Notes: a model not told the origin generated them from the letters alone. Numbered from the stretch's first letter, positions 24,944 through 35,453 are shown. The stretch: DNA of 64,000 nt from Marinobacter sp. HL-58 (GCF_001314605.1 NZ_LIHP01000008.1:45446-109445); one strand, 5' to 3'. Numbers and translations: made by a program.

Positions 24944-27900
24944 ATGCCAGCAACGTCAACCATTCAGCCCGGCTTTCACGCCATCCATGCCAACCATCTG
25001 GAAGACCTGCGCCGGGCGGTGGTGTGGATCTGCCGCAACAGCCCCCTGCCACCGCTGGAAAGTGAAACCTTCCTGGTGCAGAGCAACGGCATTGCCCAGT
25101 GGCTGAAGCTGGCGCTGGCAGAGGATCCGTCTGAAGGCGGAAAGGGCGAGACCGGGGGCGGCATGGGTATCGCCGCCGGCATGGATTTCCTGTTTCCGGC
25201 CCGGTTTATCTGGCAGGCTTATAGGGCGGTGCTTCCATCGTCGGAGGTGCCGGAGCAATCCCCGTTCGACAAGTCCCGCCTGGTCTGGCGCCTGTTCCGC
25301 CTGTTGCCGCGGTTGATTGCCGAAGACGATGTGTTCGCGCCCCTGCACCGATTCATGGCCGGTGCGGATACTGAAACCCGGCGTTACCAGCTAGCGGGCA
25401 AGATTGCCGATCTGTTCGACCAGTACCAGGTGTTCCGCGCCGACTGGCTGGCAGACTGGGAGGCGGGGCATGACCGCCTGCAGATGGCCCGGGGCGAGCA
25501 CCGTGAACTGAGGGAGGAGCTGCGCTGGCAGCCGGTACTGTGGCGCAAGCTTGTGGAGGATGTGGGGGAGTATTCGGGCACCAGCCGCTCCCGGATCCAT
25601 ACCCGGTTCATGGCAGAGGGGCAATCACTCGAGGCGTCCGACCGCCCCGCCGACCTGCCCCGCCGCATTGTGGTGTTTGGTGTATCGTCACTGCCGAAGC
25701 AGGCGCTGGAGGCCCTGTCGATTCTCAGCCGGGTCAGCCAGGTGGTGCTCTGTGTTCACAACCCTAGCGAGTTTTACTGGGCCGATATCATCAGCGACCG
25801 TGACCTGTTGAATGCCGCGCGCAAGCGGGGACTGACTCACCCGAAACTGTCAGCCCTGACCGATCCGGACGACCTGCACCAGCACGCCAACCCGCTGCTG
25901 GCTGCCTGGGGCAAACAGGGCCGGGACTATATCCGCCTGCTGGATGAATTCGACAACCCGGAAACCTACGACGGGCGCATTGCCACACCGGACGGACGCA
26001 TTGATATTTTCACGCCACATGGTGATGCGGCACAGCCGGCGCTACTGAACCAGATCCAGAACGATATCCGCACGCTGACCTCGCAGCAGGAGATGCTGGA
26101 ACAGGGTCGGACCCTGGACCCGTTCCGGGACAACTCCGTGGTGTTCCACAACGCCCACAGCCCGCAGCGGGAAGTGGAAATTCTCCACGACCAGTTGCTG
26201 GCCGCGTTCAACAGCAATCCCGACCTGCGCCCCCGGGACGTAATCGTTATGGTGCCGGATGTGGATACCTACGCACCCCACATCCAGGCGGTGTTCGGCC
26301 GCTATCCGGCGTCGTCCTCTCGCGCTATCCCGTTCACCATTTCCGACCAGGGCCAGCGCCACCGTCAACCGGTGCTGATCGCGCTGGATACCCTGATGGC
26401 CCTGCCGGAAAGCCGTTTTGGGGTCAGCGAGATCATCAGCCTGCTGGAAGTGCCGGCGGTGCGCGACCGCTTCGGTATCTCCGAAGGCGATTTGCCGCTG
26501 GTGCGCCAGTGGGTGGAGGGGGCCAACATTCGCTGGGGGCTGCACAGCGACCACCGCAGCACCCTGGATCTGCCCGCTGGCCTGGCGCGCAACACCTGGC
26601 AGGCGGGCCTGCGGCGGATGTTGCTGGGCTATGGCACCGGCCGGGATGAACCCTGGCAGGGCATTGAACCCTTTGACGAAATTGGCGGCCTTCAGGCCAG
26701 CGTCGCCGGCAACCTCTGCCGCTTTATCGACCGCCTCGAAGAGCTCTGGCACCAGCTCCGCGATACCGCCACGCCGGCAGCCTGGCTCGACCTGCTGCAG
26801 TCGATACTGGAGCGCTTCTTCAGTGACCTGTCCGACGACGAGCTGCTGCTGGTCAATCGCCTGCGCCGACAGGCGGAACAGTGGCTGCAGGATTGCGACA
26901 GTGCCGGCATGGGCGACCAGGAGCTGCCCCTCACTATTGTTCGTGAAATCCTGCTGGAAGGGCTGGAAGAAGGCGGGCTCAACCAGCGCTTCCTGGCCGG
27001 CAAGGTCAACTTCGCCACCCTGATGCCGATGCGGGCCATTCCGTTCCGGCACGTGTGCCTGCTGGGCATGAACGATGGCGACTATCCCCGCTCCCGGCCA
27101 CCGGTGGACTTCGACCTCATGGCCCTGGACTACCGCCCCGGGGACCGCTCCCGCCGGGAAGACGACCGCTACCTGTTCCTGGAAGCCCTGCTGTCGGCAC
27201 GGGAGCAGCTATACATCAGCTGGGTGGGGCGCAGCATCAGGGATGATTCGGAGCGGCCGCCGTCGGTGCTGGTGAGCCAGTTGCGGGATCACCTGGATGC
27301 GGTCTGGCAGGTGCCGGGGTCGGACCAGAAAGCCTCCGCAGCCCTGACTATCGAGCATCCCCTGCAGCCCTTCAGCCGCGAGTATTTCCCGGCGGAGAAC
27401 CAGGGGACAGGCGAGAACGGCTCCCCGGAAGTGAACTCTGTCATGGCTGCCCGGCGGCTGTTCACCTACGACAGCGAATGGCTCAGCGCCCACCAGTCCC
27501 GGGAATCCGAAGCGGAACAGCCGGCAGTGCCCTACCTGCCACCGGTCGACCCGATCACCCTGGCTGATATCGGTACCTTCCTGAAACGGCCAGTCGAGAC
27601 TTTCTACCAGCGCCGCCTTCAGGTGCGCTTTACCGATGTGGAGACCCTGGATACCGACAACGAGGCCTTCGCCATGGACGGGTTGCAGCACTGGCGGCTG
27701 GAAGACGAGCTGATCCGCCAGGCGGTGATGAAAGCCGACGGCGAGGACGAATTGCAGCAGTATATGGAGGCCTCCCTGGCCAGTATGGCCCGGCGCGGAG
27801 AACTGGGTATGGGGCTGACGGAACACGTGCTGACGCAGCAGCTGGAGGCCCGTATGCCGGACCTGCACCGGCGCTACCGGGAGGCATTGACCCTCTGGCC

Positions 27901-28513
27901 AGAGGCCGTGGAAGAAACTACAGGCTTCGACTACCACTTCGAGAATGGTGACAATGCCGTGGCCCTCAGCGACCGACTCGGCAACCTGCGAACCCGCCCG
28001 GACGGCAGTCTGTGCCGGGTGGTTATCGCCAGCAGCAATCTGCTTGAAGGCCCCACCAACTCCCGCCAGCTGCGTTTCCCGGCATTGCTGGACCACTGGG
28101 TGATGCACCTGGCGGGCAACCTGTGTTTCGAGGACTTCCACACCCTGGTGATTGCCAAGGAGGAAAACCGGCTGGTTACCCTGTTACCCATGGACCGCGC
28201 AGCCGCAGGCGAACATCTCAACACCATTCTTGAGTTCTGGATGCAGGGCCAGACCCGGCCACTGCCGGTGGAAGCGGGGGCTGCATTTGCCTATCTCAGG
28301 GGGCTGTATCCCGCCCGGGGTGAGGGCAGCGAAGACAGCGCATTGCAAAAAGCGTCGGACGCCTATGAAAAGGCCCTGGCCCGGGATAAAGGCTACCTGC
28401 ACCGGGCCTGGCCGGATGCCGAAGAGTTGCTCGCCGGTGAGCAGTTCCCGCAACTGGTGACCGCCCTCTACGAACCACTCTGGCATGCGGAGCAAGCGGG
28501 GAGAGCCAAATGA
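24944..28513 (+). CDS. recC: Exodeoxyribonuclease V gamma subunit RecC
   Basis: A 1189-residue RecC homologue, close to the usual 1100-1150. The N-terminus has the family stretch TFLVQSNGIAQWLKLALAE, and the body shows the inactive helicase-like folds that bind the 3' strand and scan for Chi (REVEILHDQLLAAFN, GRVTFATLMPMR-like KVNFATLMPMRAIPFRHVCL, MNDGDYPR). ATG 24944 after CAGGT is chosen because homology begins there. It heads a recC-recB-recD operon with 4-bp overlaps. RecBCD unwinds and resects double-strand breaks and degrades foreign linear DNA. Confidence 0.96.
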   Translation: MPATSTIQPGFHAIHANHLEDLRRAVVWICRNSPLPPLESETFLVQSNGIAQWLKLALAEDPSEGGKGETGGGMGIAAGMDFLFPARFIWQAYRAVLPSSEVPEQSPFDKSRLVWRLFRLLPRLIAEDDVFAPLHRFMAGADTETRRYQLAGKIADLFDQYQVFRADWLADWEAGHDRLQMARGEHRELREELRWQPVLWRKLVEDVGEYSGTSRSRIHTRFMAEGQSLEASDRPADLPRRIVVFGVSSLPKQALEALSILSRVSQVVLCVHNPSEFYWADIISDRDLLNAARKRGLTHPKLSALTDPDDLHQHANPLLAAWGKQGRDYIRLLDEFDNPETYDGRIATPDGRIDIFTPHGDAAQPALLNQIQNDIRTLTSQQEMLEQGRTLDPFRDNSVVFHNAHSPQREVEILHDQLLAAFNSNPDLRPRDVIVMVPDVDTYAPHIQAVFGRYPASSSRAIPFTISDQGQRHRQPVLIALDTLMALPESRFGVSEIISLLEVPAVRDRFGISEGDLPLVRQWVEGANIRWGLHSDHRSTLDLPAGLARNTWQAGLRRMLLGYGTGRDEPWQGIEPFDEIGGLQASVAGNLCRFIDRLEELWHQLRDTATPAAWLDLLQSILERFFSDLSDDELLLVNRLRRQAEQWLQDCDSAGMGDQELPLTIVREILLEGLEEGGLNQRFLAGKVNFATLMPMRAIPFRHVCLLGMNDGDYPRSRPPVDFDLMALDYRPGDRSRREDDRYLFLEALLSAREQLYISWVGRSIRDDSERPPSVLVSQLRDHLDAVWQVPGSDQKASAALTIEHPLQPFSREYFPAENQGTGENGSPEVNSVMAARRLFTYDSEWLSAHQSRESEAEQPAVPYLPPVDPITLADIGTFLKRPVETFYQRRLQVRFTDVETLDTDNEAFAMDGLQHWRLEDELIRQAVMKADGEDELQQYMEASLASMARRGELGMGLTEHVLTQQLEARMPDLHRRYREALTLWPEAVEETTGFDYHFENGDNAVALSDRLGNLRTRPDGSLCRVVIASSNLLEGPTNSRQLRFPALLDHWVMHLAGNLCFEDFHTLVIAKEENRLVTLLPMDRAAAGEHLNTILEFWMQGQTRPLPVEAGAAFAYLRGLYPARGEGSEDSALQKASDAYEKALARDKGYLHRAWPDAEELLAGEQFPQLVTALYEPLWHAEQAGRAK

Positions 28514-31500
28514 CCGGGAACGTCCGCAAACTCGACCCTTTGACCTTGCCCCTGCGTGGCAGCCAGTTGATCGAGGCCAGCGCCGGTACCGGCAAGACCT
28601 TCACCCTGGCTTTGCTCTACGTGCGCCTGGTGCTGGGTCACCGCACCGTGGAAGAGCCCCTGGGTGAGGGCCTCATGCCGCCCCACCTGCTGGTGGTGAC
28701 TTTCACCGAAGCGGCCACCAAGGAACTCCGGGACCGCATACGGGCCCGCCTCACCGAAGCTGCGGCCCTGTTTGCCGAGGATCCGCAAACCGTTGACACC
28801 ACTGCCACGGCGAAGGATCCACTGGTGAACTTGCGCAATGCCTGCCCGGCGGCAGACTGGCCCGCCTGTCGCCGCAAGCTCTTATTGGCGGCTGAGTGGA
28901 TGGACGAAGCGGCGGTGTCCACCATCCACGGCTGGTGTAACCGCATGCTCAGCGAGCACGCCTTCGACAGCGGCAGCCTCTTCCGCCAGACCCTGGAAAC
29001 CAGCCAGACCGAGCTGCTCGACGATGTGGTCCGGGATTACTGGCGCACTTTTATCTATCCCCTGCCGCCGGAACTGATGGGCGAAGTGCTGGATCACTGG
29101 CAGACCCCCGAAAGCCTGCGTAAGTCGGTCCGTAACCTGCTGCCCCACGTTGACGCCCTGCCAGCGCCGGAACAGGATCCGGTGGCCGCCGCGGAAGAAG
29201 CAAAACGCCGTCGTGAGGAGAGGCTGCGGGAACTCAAGGCGCCCTGGCCGGCCTGGTGTGACGAACTGACGGAACTGCTGGCGGAAACCAGCAAGCGCAA
29301 GCCCAAGCCCCTGCATGGCGGGACCAAAAACTCCATCCAGAAGGCAGTGGATTGCCTGAGAGAATGGGCCGCCACTGACGCGGTCGAACCCACGGGTTTT
29401 CTGTTAAAAAACCGCAGCAAGGGCTTCGATTCCCTTGAAACCGATGGCTTTGTGGAAAAGTGGACCGGCGATGACGAGCCGCCCCACCACCCGGCCATGG
29501 ATGCCGTCGCGGAACTGCTGCCCGCCCTGAAAGCCATGCCAGTGGCGAAAGCGGATATTCTCAACCACGCCGCCTGCTGGATTGCCCGGCGCCTGGACAG
29601 TGAAAAACAGCGCCTGGCCAGCATGGGTTTTGATGACCTGCTCACCCGCCTGGATGAGGCGCTGGGTGGCCCCCAGGGTGGCCGGTTGGCCGAAACCATC
29701 CGCCGCCAGTTCCCGGTGGCGATGATCGACGAGTTCCAGGATACCGACCCGGTCCAGTACCGCATCTTCGACCGTATCTACCGGGTCGCCAGCAATGACC
29801 ACGACACCAGCCTGCTGATGATCGGTGACCCCAAGCAGGCCATCTACGGCTTCCGCGGCGCCGATATCTACACCTACCTGGACGCGCGCCGGGCAGTCAG
29901 CAGCCGCACCTACACCCTGGGCACTAACTTCCGCAGCGCCGTGGCCATGGTGGATGGGGTTAACCGGGTGTTTGCCCGGGCCGACCAGTCCCTGCCGGAA
30001 GGGGCCTTTCTGTTCCGGGCCGGTGACGACAACCCGTTGCCCTTCAATCCGGTGAATGCCAAAGGGACCGACCGGCAGTGGTGTGTTGAGAACGAGCCCC
30101 AGCCCCCGCTGACTTTCTGGACCCTGGCGGACGAGCGGCCTGTTGCCAAGAACGCGGGCCGGGAAGACATGGCGGACGCCTGCTCGGCGGAGATTGCCCG
30201 CCTGCTGAATCTTGGTCAAAACGGCGCCGCCGGTTTCCGGGCCGAAGGCGAGCCCTTCGAGCAACTGCGGCCGGAGCACATCGCCATCCTCGTCAACAAA
30301 CGCGACGAGGCGGATGCGGTGAGGCGGGCGCTGGGCCTGCGGGGGATTCGCAGTGTCTACCTGTCCGACCGCAACTCCGTATTGCAGTCCGCCCAGGCAC
30401 TGGAGCTGCTGCAGTGGCTGCAGGCCTGTGCCGAGCCGGGTCAGCTGTCGCTGATCCGCGCCGCGCTGGCCACCCCCACCATGGGCCTGGCCTACCAGGA
30501 CCTGGACCGTCTGCTCAGTGACGAGAATGCGCTTGACCGGGAAATCAGGCGTTTCCAGGGTTACCGCGAGCTCTGGCAACATCAGGGCGTGCTGCCCATG
30601 CTGCGCCGCCTGTTGATGGATTACGAAGTGCCCGCGAAACTGCTGGCGGGCCCTGACGGCGAGCGGGGGCTAACCGACATCCTCCATATCGCCGAGCTGC
30701 TGCAGCAGGACAGCCAGCAACTGGACGGTGAACACGCTCTGATCCATCACTACACGGAAATGCTGCGGGAGTCCGACGACGAGGATGAACACCGCACCAT
30801 GCGCCTGGAAAGCGATGCGGGCCTGGTGAAGGTGGTGACGGTGCACAAGTCCAAGGGCCTGGAATACCCCCTGGTGTTCCTGCCATTCGCCACCGAATTC
30901 CGCGAGGAAAAACCAAACCAGGCCTTCATCAAGTACCACGACGATAACGGTCAACTGCAGGTATCCCTGGAACCGGATGAAGACACCCTGGCCCGGGCGG
31001 ACCGGGAGCGGCTGGGGGAGGACATCCGCAAGCTCTACGTGGCCCTGACCCGCTCCCGCCATGCCACCTGGGTGGGCACGGCCGGAATCCGGGGCTGGCG
31101 CCAGAGCGGTCTCGGGTACCTGATTGGCCGCGACGCAAGTGACACCGATTCCGACCTGAGTCCCTTCCTGCAGGCCATGGCGGACGGTGAACCAGCGATA
31201 CAGGTAACCCCGCTACCGGAGCCCGGTGACGAGGTCTATACCGGTGAAGAGGAGCCGGAACTCGGCAATGCCCTGGAACCGGTCCGCGAGGCCCGGGAGA
31301 ACTGGTGGATTGCCAGCTATTCCGCCATCACCTACGGCGCCCGCAGTGGCTTCAGTGACGAGTTTGCACCCGCCAGCGAGGACGCGGAACAGGAGAACCT
31401 GCGGGAGGGAGAGGAGCCAGCCGAAGCGGTTATCCCCGACGACACTGCTGCCAAAGGCCCGCAGCCGTTCAACCAGCACAGCTTCCCCAGGGGCTCCGGC

Positions 31501-32211
31501 CCCGGCACCTTCCTGCACGACATCCTGGAGTGGTGCGCAACCCGGGGCTTCCGCCAGGTGACGGAGGAGCCCGATGAACTCCACGAACTGGTGGAACGAC
31601 GCTGCAAACTGCGTAACTGGAGCGACTGGGCGGACACCCTGAAAAACTGGCTTCACACCCTGATCACCATGGACATTCCGCTGCCGGAGAGTGCTGGAAA
31701 CTGCTCCCTGAAAAGCCTTGAAACCTTCCGTCCGGAGCTGGAGTTCTGGTTCGAGAGCCACCAGGTGAATACCCGGGTTATGGACGCCCTGGTTCGCCAG
31801 CATACCCTTGATGGCGAAGCCCGGCCCGAAGCCCATGAAACCACCTTCAACGGTATGCTCAAGGGCTTTATCGACCTGGTGTTCGAGCACCGGGGCCGTT
31901 ACTACGTGCTGGATTACAAGTCGAACTGGCTGGGGGAGGACGACCAGGCCTACATCCCCGAGGTGATGAAACAGAAGATTCTCGACAGCCGCTACGACCT
32001 GCAGTACGTCATCTACCTGCTGGCGCTGCACCGGCTGCTGAAAGCCCGCCTGCCGGATTATGATTATGATCAACACGTGGGGGGTGCGGTGTACCTGTTC
32101 CTGCGGGGCTGCGAGTCGCCGGGTGCCGGTGCCTTCAACGAGCGGCCGCCGCGAGCACTGATCGAGGCGCTGGACCGGTTGTTCAGCGGCCAGGAGGAGG
32201 GGGCAGCATGA
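28510..32211 (+). CDS. recB: Exodeoxyribonuclease V beta subunit RecB
   Basis: A 1233-residue protein carrying the 3'-5' helicase motor and the nuclease of RecBCD. Walker A is EASAGTGKTFTLAL near residue 20, helicase motif II is MIDEFQDTDPVQY, motif III MIGDPKQAIYGFRGADIYTY, and motif V/VI VVTVHKSKGLEYPLVFLPF and KLYVALTRSRHA. The C-terminal nuclease retains FLHDILEW, GFIDLVFEHRGRYYVLDYKS and NWLG, so both activities should be intact. It starts inside the recC stop codon (ATGA) and overlaps recD the same way, giving tight stoichiometry. Confidence 0.97.
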   Translation: MTGNVRKLDPLTLPLRGSQLIEASAGTGKTFTLALLYVRLVLGHRTVEEPLGEGLMPPHLLVVTFTEAATKELRDRIRARLTEAAALFAEDPQTVDTTATAKDPLVNLRNACPAADWPACRRKLLLAAEWMDEAAVSTIHGWCNRMLSEHAFDSGSLFRQTLETSQTELLDDVVRDYWRTFIYPLPPELMGEVLDHWQTPESLRKSVRNLLPHVDALPAPEQDPVAAAEEAKRRREERLRELKAPWPAWCDELTELLAETSKRKPKPLHGGTKNSIQKAVDCLREWAATDAVEPTGFLLKNRSKGFDSLETDGFVEKWTGDDEPPHHPAMDAVAELLPALKAMPVAKADILNHAACWIARRLDSEKQRLASMGFDDLLTRLDEALGGPQGGRLAETIRRQFPVAMIDEFQDTDPVQYRIFDRIYRVASNDHDTSLLMIGDPKQAIYGFRGADIYTYLDARRAVSSRTYTLGTNFRSAVAMVDGVNRVFARADQSLPEGAFLFRAGDDNPLPFNPVNAKGTDRQWCVENEPQPPLTFWTLADERPVAKNAGREDMADACSAEIARLLNLGQNGAAGFRAEGEPFEQLRPEHIAILVNKRDEADAVRRALGLRGIRSVYLSDRNSVLQSAQALELLQWLQACAEPGQLSLIRAALATPTMGLAYQDLDRLLSDENALDREIRRFQGYRELWQHQGVLPMLRRLLMDYEVPAKLLAGPDGERGLTDILHIAELLQQDSQQLDGEHALIHHYTEMLRESDDEDEHRTMRLESDAGLVKVVTVHKSKGLEYPLVFLPFATEFREEKPNQAFIKYHDDNGQLQVSLEPDEDTLARADRERLGEDIRKLYVALTRSRHATWVGTAGIRGWRQSGLGYLIGRDASDTDSDLSPFLQAMADGEPAIQVTPLPEPGDEVYTGEEEPELGNALEPVREARENWWIASYSAITYGARSGFSDEFAPASEDAEQENLREGEEPAEAVIPDDTAAKGPQPFNQHSFPRGSGPGTFLHDILEWCATRGFRQVTEEPDELHELVERRCKLRNWSDWADTLKNWLHTLITMDIPLPESAGNCSLKSLETFRPELEFWFESHQVNTRVMDALVRQHTLDGEARPEAHETTFNGMLKGFIDLVFEHRGRYYVLDYKSNWLGEDDQAYIPEVMKQKILDSRYDLQYVIYLLALHRLLKARLPDYDYDQHVGGAVYLFLRGCESPGAGAFNERPPRALIEALDRLFSGQEEGAA

Positions 32212-34397
32212 CCCAGGAAAGTGGCTACATTCCGGACCTGTTCGACGCGCCTGAAACCGAACCCGTGCGGGCGCCAGATACCGCCGCCGAAGCCCTGGCC
32301 CTGCTGGATGACTGGGTGGAGCGGGAGTGGATCCGAGCCCTGGACCATGCCTTTGCGGCGTTTATCTGCACCATGGTCGGTGAACAGGGCGAGCGACCGT
32401 CCGCCATGCTGGCGCTGCTGGCGGCCATGGTGTCCCACCAGGTGGGGCGGGGGCATGTGTGCCTGGACGTGAATCTCCTTTGCCAGGCCACCGAACCGAC
32501 ACTGGTGCTGCCGCCGGAAGGAGCGAGCTCGCTGCCACCCGACAGCCTTCGGCCCTCGGACCTGTTTGCCGATGCCAGCCCGGACCAGCTTCTGGATGCC
32601 CTGCGCAGCAGCAGTGCGGTTGGCAATGGCGAACATGGCACACCCCTGGTACTGGATGGCTCGCGGCTGTACCTGCGTCGCTTCTGGCGCTACGAACAGG
32701 CCATCGCTGCGGGCATCCGCGCACGCCTGGACAATCCCCCGGTACTGGCGGACGAAGCGCTTCTGGGCGAAGCCCTGGATGCCCTGTTCGGACGCACTGA
32801 CGAGCCCGACTATCAGAAAATCGCCTGTGCCCTGGCGGCCAGGAATCGCTTCAGTGTGATCACCGGTGGCCCGGGTACCGGCAAGACCACCACCGTGGTG
32901 AACCTGCTGGCGGCGTTGCAGTCGGTGGCCTGTGAGTCGGCGGGAGCAGGCGAAGCCAGCCCTTACCTGCGCATCCGTCTTGCCGCTCCCACCGGCAAGG
33001 CCGCTGCCCGGTTGAGTGAATCCATCGGCGGCGCGGTCGACAAGCTGCCCCTGGAAAACCTGCCGGGCCGGCCTGACAAATCCGCCATCCCGACCCAGGT
33101 GACCACCCTGCACCGGTTACTGGGCAGCCGGCCCGGTTCCCGCAGTTTCCGCCATGACGAAGACAACCCCCTGCCACTGGATATCCTGGTGATCGACGAA
33201 GCTTCCATGGTGGACGTGGACCTGATGGCTTCCGTCTTCGCCGCCCTGCCGGCCGGGGCGAGGTTGATCATGCTGGGGGACAAGGACCAGCTGGCCTCGG
33301 TGGACGCCGGTGCGGTGCTGGGAGAACTCTGCCAACGTGCCGAGAAGGCCCATTACCTGCCGGAGACCGCCCGCTGGCTGCAATCGGTGACCGGATGCCC
33401 GCTGCCGCCGGAACTGGTGGACCTTGAGGGCCAGCCCCTGGACCAGGGCGTGGCCATGCTGCGCAAGAGCTACCGTTTTGACGAACACAGCGGCATCGGT
33501 GTGCTGGCCTCGGCCACCAACGCCGGTCGTCTGGACCGGCGGATGGTGGATCAGTGCCGGCAGCAGTTTTTCGAAGACGTGGCCTGGCTGGCACCTGAAA
33601 AGGGTCCTCATCGCCGGGACGGGAAAGACGGCGGAGTGGCCCTGCTGGCGGACCATGCGCTTACAGGCAGCCCGGAGCGGTTCAGTAACAATGGGGTGGG
33701 GCGATTGGTCAACGATGAGCCGGTTGAGCCACCTGTGGGTTACGGGCATTATCTCCGTATTCTCAAGGATCAGAAGCCAGAGGCCGCCGTTAATGACGTG
33801 GAAGGGCGCGAGCCGTGGGATGCCTGGGCAACCGACGTGCTCAAGGCGTTCAACCACTTCAAGGTGTTGTGCGCGCTGCGCCAGGGCCCGTTCGGGGTGG
33901 AAGGGCTGAACCGGGAAATTGCCGAGCGCCTGCGCCGCGCCGGCCTGATAGACCAGATCGAGGGATGGTACGCCGGCCGCCCGGTTCTGATTACCGGAAA
34001 CGACTATAATCTGGGCCTGATGAACGGCGATATCGGTGTGACCCTGAGCGTACCCTGGGATCGTGACGAGGCAGGCGAGCCGGTCGAGACCCTGCGGGTG
34101 GCCTTTCCGTCCAGCGACGGCAGCGGCACCATCCGCTGGATTTCCCCCAGCCGGCTGCAGTCCCTGGAGACCGTCTACGCCATGACGGTGCACAAGTCCC
34201 AGGGCTCGGAGTTCACCCATGCCTGCCTGGTGATCCCGGACCGGCTCACCCCGGTACTGACCCGGGAACTCGTATACACCGGCATCACCCGCGCCCGCCA
34301 CTGGCTGAGCCTGGTGGTAAGCCAGGAAGGGGTGTTGAAGGAAGCCGTGGGCCGTGGTGTGATCAGGGCGTCGGGGCTGGCCAGGTTGCTGGTATGA
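32208..34397 (+). CDS. recD: Exodeoxyribonuclease V alpha subunit RecD
   Basis: A 729-residue 5'-3' helicase, longer than the about 610 residues of the E. coli protein; the surplus lies around residues 380-560. Walker A is VITGGPGTGKTTTVVNLLAA, followed by LAAPTGKAAARLSE, the DExx box VIDEASMVDVDLM, LIMLGDKDQLASVDAGAVLG, and the C-terminal TVHKSQGSEF and VYTGITRAR motifs. All helicase motifs are intact. ATG 32208 overlaps the recB stop. It completes the RecBCD enzyme. Confidence 0.96.
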   Translation: MTQESGYIPDLFDAPETEPVRAPDTAAEALALLDDWVEREWIRALDHAFAAFICTMVGEQGERPSAMLALLAAMVSHQVGRGHVCLDVNLLCQATEPTLVLPPEGASSLPPDSLRPSDLFADASPDQLLDALRSSSAVGNGEHGTPLVLDGSRLYLRRFWRYEQAIAAGIRARLDNPPVLADEALLGEALDALFGRTDEPDYQKIACALAARNRFSVITGGPGTGKTTTVVNLLAALQSVACESAGAGEASPYLRIRLAAPTGKAAARLSESIGGAVDKLPLENLPGRPDKSAIPTQVTTLHRLLGSRPGSRSFRHDEDNPLPLDILVIDEASMVDVDLMASVFAALPAGARLIMLGDKDQLASVDAGAVLGELCQRAEKAHYLPETARWLQSVTGCPLPPELVDLEGQPLDQGVAMLRKSYRFDEHSGIGVLASATNAGRLDRRMVDQCRQQFFEDVAWLAPEKGPHRRDGKDGGVALLADHALTGSPERFSNNGVGRLVNDEPVEPPVGYGHYLRILKDQKPEAAVNDVEGREPWDAWATDVLKAFNHFKVLCALRQGPFGVEGLNREIAERLRRAGLIDQIEGWYAGRPVLITGNDYNLGLMNGDIGVTLSVPWDRDEAGEPVETLRVAFPSSDGSGTIRWISPSRLQSLETVYAMTVHKSQGSEFTHACLVIPDRLTPVLTRELVYTGITRARHWLSLVVSQEGVLKEAVGRGVIRASGLARLLV

Positions 34398-34437
34398 CTG
34401 TGGAGCAGCTGCGGACGAAGGTACAGGAGGAATGAAT

Positions 34438-34893
34438 ATGAAAGGAACAATATCGCCCAGGGGGCTTGTGGCAATGCTGTTCGCGGTCGTGTTGCTGGCA
34501 GGTTGTGCCGGTTCCTCCGTCTCCGATGGCCCCGGCGATATCGTCGCCATGCCGCTGACCAATACCTATTGGCAGCTGGTGTCCGTGGCCGGCGAGGAGG
34601 TTCCGGAAACTGAAAGCGAACAGAAAGCCAACATACTGTTTCTGGACGATGGCCGGGTCACCGGTTACAGCGGCTGCAACCAGTACATGGGCAAATACCA
34701 GGTGGAAGGCGAGAACCTGTTGTTTGATTCCATGAGCAGCGCCGAGAGCACCTGCGAAGACAACCTGATTGAGCAACTGCTGTTTGCCGCCTTCGCCAAG
34801 ACCGTTGGCGTCAACCTGGAGGGTATCGAGCTGCGTTTGCTGGGTGAAGCCGGGGAAGAACTGGCAGTGTTCGAAGCCACCCGGATGAAATAG
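34438..34893 (+). CDS. META-domain (HslJ-like) lipoprotein
   Basis: A 151-residue lipoprotein. ATG 34438 sits 7 bp from AGGAGG; ATG 34432 is too close to it. The lipobox VVLLAGC gives acylation at Cys, and the following Ala-Gly-Ser residues favour the outer membrane. The mature part is a META domain: NTYWQLVSVAGEEVP, ILFLDDGRVTGYSGCNQYMG and MSSAESTC, with two cysteines that could form a disulfide. HslJ relatives are linked to heat shock and novobiocin resistance. It is a separate unit 40 bp after recD. Confidence 0.88.
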   Translation: MKGTISPRGLVAMLFAVVLLAGCAGSSVSDGPGDIVAMPLTNTYWQLVSVAGEEVPETESEQKANILFLDDGRVTGYSGCNQYMGKYQVEGENLLFDSMSSAESTCEDNLIEQLLFAAFAKTVGVNLEGIELRLLGEAGEELAVFEATRMK

Positions 34894-34901
34894 CCGGCCG
34901 G

Positions 34902-35426
34902 TCAGTCTGCGGCCAGGCAGCTGGCCATAAACTCCCTGAATTCGCTCACCAGCCGCTCCAGGCTGTTCTCCAGCCGGTGCCCGTCTGGCAGCACCAGCAG
35001 TGGCAGTTTCTGCTCGCGGGCCAGTTCGATCACCGGCATGGGCAGCACCACATCGTCATCCCAGCCGTGAATGATCTGGGTATGGCGGGCCTGTATGCGT
35101 GGGCTGGACTGGGGATAGGCAGACATCGCCAGCGCCGGCGCCAGCAGGAAACACCCCAGTACCGGTGTTTCGGCACTGGTGCGGGCGCAGACCCAGCCAC
35201 CCATGCTGGAGCCGGCCAGGATGGTGCGTTCCGGTCGGGCGCCGGCTTCCGCCATGGCGTCTTTCATCTGCCGCAGGCGTTCCGCCGGGTCTTTGGTGCT
35301 GCGGTGGTCCAGCGCGATGGCTGTCACGCCGGGAAAGGTCTCGGCCTCCGCTTTCAGGGCCTGCACCTTGGTTCCGCCCGGGCCGCTTTCCAGGCCGTGG
35401 GACAGGAAGACATGTATATCAGACAT
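34902..35426 (-). CDS. Alpha/beta-fold hydrolase (small, YcfP/UPF0227-like size)
   Basis: A 174-residue cytoplasmic alpha/beta hydrolase. The nucleophile elbow is LAGSSMGGWVCA (GxSxG), with an early HGLESGPGGTKVQ segment, an acidic pair at HGWDDDVV and the catalytic His in LLVLPDGHRLEN. The absence of a lid makes it short for the superfamily. AGGAGG precedes both GTG 35438 and ATG 35426; ATG is chosen. The substrate is unknown; small esterases with this LESGPxGTKV opening are common in gammaproteobacteria. Confidence 0.8.
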   Translation of the reverse strand: MSDIHVFLSHGLESGPGGTKVQALKAEAETFPGVTAIALDHRSTKDPAERLRQMKDAMAEAGARPERTILAGSSMGGWVCARTSAETPVLGCFLLAPALAMSAYPQSSPRIQARHTQIIHGWDDDVVLPMPVIELAREQKLPLLVLPDGHRLENSLERLVSEFREFMASCLAAD

Positions 35427-35453
35427 GGCGGTTACCACCTCCTGTGAACGGGT

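Noticed and set aside
29404..30582. Long open frames antisense to recB, such as the 392-residue minus-strand frame
   Set aside because: These are shadow frames common in GC-rich genes; recB is clearly the coding strand with all motifs intact.
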